NCBI RefSeq assembly: GCF_002954405.1
Contig: NZ_MQWC01000004.1
Span: 62,001-126,000, forward strand
From: Salinibacter sp. 10B
Lineage (GTDB): Bacteria > Bacteroidota > Rhodothermia > Rhodothermales > Salinibacteraceae
Length of the DNA: 64,000 nucleotides
Reading direction: 5' to 3'
Shown here: positions 62,248 through 64,000 of the stretch, in pieces
Layout: the number at the start of each line of letters is the position of its first letter
Position numbering within the stretch: position 1 is the stretch's first letter
Translations under genes and position numbers: made by a program
The notes under the pieces: model-generated
Databases searched by the model: none
Seen by the model: the letters and a program-made list of their open reading frames with translations, nothing else
What the model was told of the DNA's origin: nothing

Positions 62248-64000
62248 TCACTTTGAACCATTGGGATGAAGAGTGGACGGCCCAAGGATCTCCCCCTTCT
62301 CAACGCTCCAGTCGGTTCCAAAATATCCCCAGTAGCGCACACTGTCCTGACCGTTGATCAGCATATCGGCGTCGAAGACGAACAGATCGGGAAAGCCGGC
62401 GGCGGAGCGAAAGTACCGGGTGGCCGAGGCCGACCGCAATCCAGGAAGACCTGTGCCGGTGACAACCCCAACGGAGGCCTGATCGCTCTGGGGACGCGGA
62501 CGCACGAAGTATGCCCCCAGAGTGTTGCTGTCAATCGAGCGTGAGCCAATGCTGAGTTGGCCTCGCTTGACCTGGACTGGACTTTCTCCAAGGAGGGGGG
62601 ACCAGGCGGTGTTCATGTCCGCATGGCCGTAGAGGAGGACTCCCCGATCAGGATGCGCATCGGCGGCGAAGGCGGTGTCGGGCAGCACGTCGACGGTGCC
62701 ATTGCCGCGGTACCAGAACGTCTCGGCGTCGAGTCGAGCCTTCCGGCGTGCCCATCGGGTTTCGGCGGCAGTTCCCTGGGTTCCGTAGACCAAAACGACG
62801 TCGTGGTCGATGGCGGATTTGAAGGTGCCGTATCGATGGGGGCCTTTGTGGTCAGGAGACGGTGCTTCGGTGAGGGCCCACCCCGTCTCGCTGTGCCTGA
62901 GAAAGAGGCGGTCGGCCGAGGCGGCTGTGCCCGTGAGCGAGAGGCTGTCGTCGTCCAGGCGCACTCGGACGGTGTCGGGCAGGCTGAGGCGGTCAAGCGA
63001 CAGGGACAAGCGGGCCACATTGTCCGTCGTTCCCGTGATGGTGCCGTTTGTGGTATCCTGGGTGAGGGTTATCGAGCTGTAGGCAAGCGGCTGGTGCTGC
63101 GCTTCAATGCCGGCCCAGTGCGAGCGGGCGCTGATGCCGGGATTTGCTGTTGTGAAGCGAATGGTTTTTTGCTCCGAGGGAGGAGCGATCTCGTGCCATC
63201 GGAAGTAGTCGAACACAGGGGCAAAATCGAGACTCTCGCTTCCCCACCAGTGTCCGGCGCCGGGAACCTCGTAGTACGCAAAGTCCCGGTGGAATTTCGA
63301 GAGGGTCTCGGCCATGGCGCGGCCGTGAGCAGTCGGCACAACCTCGTCCTCCGAGCCGTGGACGATGTACACGCCGTAGTCTTGAAGGTTACGGTCGAGG
63401 GCGTACGTATCGCTCGGGTTGCTGGCCCGCTCGATTTGTTGTTCGACGACGGTCGTGCCCGTGGTTTGCTCGCCGGGCCGACCGTAGGCACGAAGGTTTG
63501 GGTAGCCGGCAAACGGGGCGATGGCGGCAAACCGGTCGGGATAGGTGACGCCGACGTGCCAGGTTCCGTGTCCTCCCATCGAATGCCCGGTCAGGTACGT
63601 CCGGCTCCGACTCGTGCCGTACCGTTCTTCGGCCACACGAAGCGTCTGAACGGCATTTTGGCGCCCCCAGTCTTCCCAGTCGAAGCCATAGGGGCGTCGG
63701 TTGGTGGGGGCGACGATGTACGTATTTGGCTTTGCGGTGTAGGTCCCCGCCTGGCTCGGGGCCTCGACGGAGGCGCCGTGCAGGGAAAGGACCATTGTGG
63801 GACGCTCCTGGGTGTGCGACGATCCGGCAGGGGGTACGACGCTATAGTACTGCACACTGCCGTCGATGTCGCTGCGAAACGTGCGCTTGTGGGTTTGGCT
63901 GGATCGAACCACGTCTAGGGTCGTCTGCAGCGTGTCGAGCGGCCGGGTCGAGTTGTCCTGGCGGAGGAGGGTCAGGCGGAGGGGAACGGCGCCCGTGGTG
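62248..64000 (-). CDS. Exported prolyl-oligopeptidase-like alpha/beta hydrolase (5' end outside window)
   Basis: The frame is open to the right edge, so the start lies beyond the window; the visible part has 583 residues. The alpha/beta-hydrolase core starts with RPTMVLSLHGASVEA, the nucleophile elbow GHSMGGHGTWHVGV, IVHGSEDEVVPTAHGR for the acid region, and the catalytic His in VPGAGHWWGSESL. After about residue 300 there is a beta-rich C-terminal part. It looks like an esterase/peptidase of the S9 type. Substrate unknown. Confidence 0.88.
   Translation of the reverse strand, partial: TTGAVPLRLTLLRQDNSTRPLDTLQTTLDVVRSSQTHKRTFRSDIDGSVQYYSVVPPAGSSHTQERPTMVLSLHGASVEAPSQAGTYTAKPNTYIVAPTNRRPYGFDWEDWGRQNAVQTLRVAEERYGTSRSRTYLTGHSMGGHGTWHVGVTYPDRFAAIAPFAGYPNLRAYGRPGEQTTGTTVVEQQIERASNPSDTYALDRNLQDYGVYIVHGSEDEVVPTAHGRAMAETLSKFHRDFAYYEVPGAGHWWGSESLDFAPVFDYFRWHEIAPPSEQKTIRFTTANPGISARSHWAGIEAQHQPLAYSSITLTQDTTNGTITGTTDNVARLSLSLDRLSLPDTVRVRLDDDSLSLTGTAASADRLFLRHSETGWALTEAPSPDHKGPHRYGTFKSAIDHDVVLVYGTQGTAAETRWARRKARLDAETFWYRGNGTVDVLPDTAFAADAHPDRGVLLYGHADMNTAWSPLLGESPVQVKRGQLSIGSRSIDSNTLGAYFVRPRPQSDQASVGVVTGTGLPGLRSASATRYFRSAAGFPDLFVFDADMLINGQDSVRYWGYFGTDWSVEKGEILGPSTLHPNGSK

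Overview
The window looks like chromosomal DNA of a moderately GC-rich, extremely or moderately halophilic member of the Rhodothermota/Bacteroidota, close to Salinibacter. This is inferred from very acidic proteins, many exported lipoproteins, DUF1080, amphi-Trp, GSDH/ThuA and amidohydrolase families typical of that group, and a Bacteroidota-type -7 box (TAnnTTTG) in front of a SAM riboswitch. I saw no rRNA, tRNA, prophage, insertion sequence or CRISPR array. About 52 protein genes are supported.

Layout. 0.3-6.4 kb: exported sugar chemistry (two DUF1080 proteins, one inside a 1,114-residue DUF1080-ThuA-GSDH-PKD lipoprotein, plus a cytochrome c). 6.4-10.7 kb: amidase, ferric-reductase-like flavocytochrome, M14 peptidase. 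10.8-20.6 kb: a catabolic block, LutC and a LutB-CCG fusion followed by transporter, dehydratase, mutarotase, lactonase, two SDRs and an FAH hydrolase. This reads as non-phosphorylating L-fucose degradation to pyruvate plus L-lactate, with the lactate oxidation enzymes next door. 21.3-22.4 kb: a lone type III polyketide synthase. 22.5-27.2 kb: three exported amidohydrolase-fold proteins, two without the usual metal-binding HxH. 27.3-31.9 kb: AAA ATPase, sucrase/ferredoxin-like protein, RarA.

32.0-45.2 kb: sulfur assimilation. A promoter, SAM-I riboswitch, antiterminator and terminator precede ferredoxin-dependent sulfite reductase, the siroheme genes (SUMT, precorrin-2 dehydrogenase), APS-type reductase, a 2-oxoacid:ferredoxin oxidoreductase with its own ferredoxin, uroporphyrinogen-III synthase, a rhodanese, SelW-like and Rieske proteins, OsmC and a homocysteine-forming trans-sulfuration enzyme. 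The sulfite reductase and the oxidoreductase beta subunit share an unusual acidic N-terminal tail with GTKxPDLP motifs, which may link electron donor and acceptor. ATP sulfurylase is not in the window.

45.2-64 kb: mixed genes: beta-barrel proteins, a TRAP transporter pair without a binding protein, a large unknown membrane protein, Smr, TspO, an SDR-DUF2867 protein, amphi-Trp, an animal-type haem peroxidase, a polysaccharide deacetylase, a DUF885 peptidase, an NTF2-like lipoprotein and a truncated alpha/beta hydrolase at the right edge. Three kinds of non-coding repeat (a hairpin family, a two-copy 146-bp repeat, and a nested palindrome) are also described.
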